From Salvelinus alpinus (taxonomy: Eukaryota; Chordata; Actinopteri; Salmoniformes; Salmonidae), in the NCBI RefSeq assembly GCF_045679555.1, contig NC_092110.1, positions 5,080,390 through 5,144,389 on the forward strand: DNA of 64,000 bases, given 5' to 3'. Of the stretch, positions 60,770 to 64,000 are shown piece by piece (the stretch's first letter is position 1; the number at the start of each line of letters is the position of its first letter). The notes under the pieces are model-generated. The model ran no database searches. It was not told the DNA's origin and worked only from the letters and a program-made list of their open reading frames with translations. The position numbers and the translations under genes are program-made.

Positions 60770-61930
60770 CTGCAACACAACACGAGAGAGAGAGAGAGAT
60801 GGAGGGTTACCATGGCAACGACCGTAATCCGCCAGCCCAGCCTGCCACACGTCATTGGTCACACACCGAGAGAGTAGAGTTGGAGTTTGTTGATGATCTG
60901 AGAACAGAAAGATCAATACCAGCTAGGCTTATACGTACTAATGAGAAACGAGCCTGGTGAAGTATGGGGTTTACATAATGTAGAAACAGTAGAACAACTA
61001 GACTAGGCCTATGTAATAACTAAAGTATTTTACATTTCAGTGTTGATTGGTTGATCAAAGTGGGGTGACTACTCATCGATGATGAGGTTCATTTTTCTGA
61101 ATTAGTCTTCGCTTGATTCGTCACCTCCTTCCTTCTCAAACGGCTTCGGAGAAGATGACCCAAAGTCCCTCCCATCTTACCTTTTCCTCCAATGCGTTGA
61201 GGATTCGAAGAATGAGGGATCCAGGAGTGACTTATTGGGAAAGAGCCAGTGTTATGCCCGTCTGGGCAGACTGAGTGACATGAGAGCGGCAGCTTAGCTA
61301 GACCTACACTCAGCTCTGTGTCTACTGTCAATCACAGACAGACACTAGTCTCCAGTACAATTAAACAACCAGACAGGACAGTTGGCACCTGTTAGGACTA
61401 GGGCTGTTACGGTGACAGTATCACCACCACACCGGCAGTCATGAGTCATACCTCACCAAATTCCATGTGACCGTTGAATCACAGTAACTAGGCTTCTCCA
61501 AAACCGCACTCTGACGTCGCAGATGGTCATTAGTAGCCTACCAAACTTGCTAACAGCTAGTCGCTAATGGTCTGGTACTCAGCGCTCTACTGTCCCGCTA
61601 ATCACTCGGACGTCAATGCAAATACAAATCGAATTAAACACTTCATGAGAGCCCTGGCATTCAGAGTTTGAGCGGAATAGGATCCTCAGTTGCGCAGCGA
61701 GAGCCAGCTCCTCATAGCTGGTTGATGCATGGAATGAAATAAGCGTTCCTATAAGCCCATGTTGCACAACATTTCTTCTATAGGCTATGCAACAAAAAAA
61801 TGACGCTCTCTCTAGGCTTGGCCTACTACATTTATTTATCAACTTTCCTAATATTAAAGCACATTGCTACGCTTTACAACCGGAGTAGCTTACCTGGCTG
61901 GCATGAAAAATAACTGCCGTAAAAGCTTGT
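60770..61930 (-). other. Upstream mta1 intron, with a probable non-autonomous transposon at 61400-61870
   Basis: No MTA1 5' exon was found here. A candidate at about 60890-60905 (reading IINKLQLYS on the minus strand) does not match the family. From 61400 (TAGGGCTGTTACGGTGAC) the sequence resembles the ends of the element at 26902-28721 and looks like a degenerate DNA transposon. That is based on the shared terminal motif only. Confidence 0.4.
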
Positions 61931-64000
61931 AAGATGGTGGTTGTAAGATGGCTGCCGTATCATGGGCTCGTCACCAACCTTGCTATTTTGTTAGTTTTTT
62001 CGCATTTTTTGTACATAATGTTGCCGCTACAATCTCTTATGACCGAAAAGAGCTTCTGGAAATCAGAACGGCGATTCCTCACCTTGAACTGGACAAAGAA
62101 TTTCTCTTTAATGAGTCAGAAAAGAGGGATTTACTCCAGACACCCGAACAGGCCCTCATCCCCGTCATTCGCAGGAGGAAATGACAGAAGAGGTATCGCG
62201 GAAAGAGATCAGGGTGTCTTGTGAGGATACGCCGCCGAGTGGCTAATCTGCCTTTGCCATCAGTACTATTGGCCAACGTACAGCCGCTGGATAATAAATT
62301 GGACAAACTAAAAAGCAACTATATCATACCAACAGGACATTAAAAACGAATATCTTGTGTTTCACCGAGTCGTGGCTGAACGACGACATGAATGATATAC
62401 AGCTGGCGGGATATACACTATCGGCAGGATAGAACAGCAGCCTCTGGTAAGACAAGGGGTGGCGGTCTATGTATATTTGTAAACAACAGCTGATGCATGA
62501 TATCTAAGGAAGTCTTAAGGTTTTGCTCGCCTGAGATAGTGTGGTCTACAGCTTATTATGAGAGACTATCTACCTAGAGAGTTTCTACATTTTTCGTAGC
62601 GGTCTACATACCACCACAGACCGATGCTGGCACTAAGACCGCACTCAATGAGCTGTATACCGCCATAAGGAAACAGGAAAACGCTCATCCAGAGGCGACA
62701 CTCCTAGTGGCCGGGGACTTTAATGCAGGGAAACTTAAATCTGTTTTACCTCATTTCTATCAGCATGTTAATTGTGCAACCAGAGAAAGAAAAAGAACTA
62801 GACCACCTGTACTCCACACACAGAGATGCGTACAAAGCTCAAATTAAAAGCAGGACGCACCAGTGACTCAGATGCTAAGCTACATGAATGTTTTGCTAGC
62901 ACAGACTGGAATATGTTCCGGGATTCTTCCGATGGCATTGAGGAGTACACCACATCAGTCACTGGCTTCATCAATAAGTGTATCGATGACGTCGTCCCCA
63001 TAGTGACTGTACGTACATACTCCAACCAGAAGCCATGGATTACAGGCAACATCCGCACTGAGCTTTCAAAAAGCGGGACCCTAACCCGAAATCATATAAG
63101 AAATCCCGCTATGCCCTCCAACTAACCATCAAACAGCCAAAGCATCAATACAGGACTAAGATCAAATCGTACTACACTGGCGCTGACGCTCGTCCGATGT
63201 GGCAGGGCTTGCAAACTATTACATACTACAAAAGGGAAGCACAGCCGAGAGCTGCCCAGTGACACAAGCCTACCAGACGAGCTAAATTACTTCTATGCTC
63301 GCTTCGAGGCAAGTAACACTGCAACATGCATGAGATCATCGGCTGTTCCGGGAGACTGATCACACTCTCCGCAGCCGATGTGAGTAAGGCCTTTAAACAG
63401 GTCAACATTCACAAGGCCAGACAGATTACCAGGACGTGTACTCCAAGCATACGCTGACCAACTGACAAGTGTCTTCACTGACATTTTCAACCTCTCCCTG
63501 TCTGAGTCTGTATTACCAACATGTTTCAAGCAGACCACCATAGTCCCTGTGCCCAAGAACACTAAGGCAACCTGCCTAAATGACTACCGACCCGTAGCAC
63601 TCATGTCTGTAGCCATGAAGTGCTTTGAAAAGCTGGTCATGGCTCACATAAAAAACATTACCCCAGAAACCCAAGACCCACTCCAATTTGCATACCGCCC
63701 CAACAGCTCCACAGATGATGCCATCTCTACTGCACTCCACTCTGCCCTTTCCCAACTGGACAAAAGGAACACCTATTTGAGAATGCTATTCATTGACTAC
63801 AGCTCAGCGTTCAACACCATAGTTCCCTCAGAGCTCACCACTAAGCTAAGGACCCTGGGACTAAACACCGCCCTCTGCAACTGGATACTGGACTTCCTGA
63901 CAGGCTGCCCCCAGGTGGTAAGGGTAGGTAACAACACATCCGACCTGGCCATGTGGTGCCAGGACAACAACCTCTCCCTCAACGTGATCAAGACAAAGGA
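61930..64000 (+). mobile_element. Degenerate non-LTR retrotransposon, 5' part, running off the window
   Basis: It starts near GTAAGATGGCTGCCG. Decayed blocks in order are LANVQPLDNKLDKL and TESWLNDDMNDIQLAGYT (endonuclease), VYIPPQTDAGTKTALNEL-like and LLVAGDFNAG (endonuclease GDFN), [37 protein letters not shown] (RT motifs 1-2), [32 protein letters not shown] (motif A) and [15 protein letters not shown] (motif D). Motifs B and C are deleted at about 63935-63945. It is probably the same family as the 3' ends at 6303-6790 and 18068-19017. Confidence 0.85.

Noticed and set aside
60880-60910. Minus-strand sequence after a CAG reading IINKLQLYS, as a possible upstream mta1 exon
   Set aside because: It sits where RRIEELNK might be expected but does not match the invariant MTA N-terminus and runs into a stop.

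Overview
This window is vertebrate nuclear DNA and almost certainly comes from a salmonid fish. The evidence is intron-split genes, long (GT)n microsatellites, tRNA-derived SINEs of the salmonid HpaI type, and at least seven Tc1-like transposon copies with their terminal inverted repeats (TIRs). No bacterial, plasmid, CRISPR or viral system is visible. Two host genes can be supported, both on the minus strand.

Gene 1 is tmem229b (15114-15665), an uninterrupted 183-residue reading frame for a four-pass membrane protein. Gene 2 is mta1, a NuRD chromatin-remodelling subunit. Its 14 visible coding exons run from 60769 down to 31789. Splice phases agree across all 13 junctions and give 605 codons plus a stop. 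The BAH, ELM2, SANT and GATA zinc-finger regions and the first RBBP4-binding region are present. The first roughly 33 codons lie beyond the window. The terminal exon encodes a 33-residue tail unlike the usual MTA1 C-terminus, which I could not find here.

Layout: 1-15113 is intergenic repeat-rich DNA with microsatellites, a 1.07-kb inverted-repeat element, LINE pieces and a Tc1 element carrying a SINE and a second Tc1. 15114-15665 is tmem229b. 16000-31700 holds a MITE, LINE 3' ends, an L2-like LINE with an intact 713-codon reverse transcriptase frame, more Tc1 copies and several non-autonomous elements. 31789-60769 is mta1. Its 16.7-kb intron (43983-60675) contains a Tc1 hit by a hAT-like element with a perfect 8-bp target duplication, which itself carries an HpaI SINE and another Tc1. 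The same intron holds a LINE split by a second, truncated copy of that hAT-like element. 60770-64000 is upstream mta1 intron, with a degenerate LINE running off the window.

The genes do not form an operon or shared pathway. The main interest is the nested insertion history, the unusual mta1 3' end and the intact L2-like frame. Exon borders come from reading splice sites and checking phase, with no transcript data. Transposon family names are from recognition of termini and protein motifs and should be treated as family-level calls.
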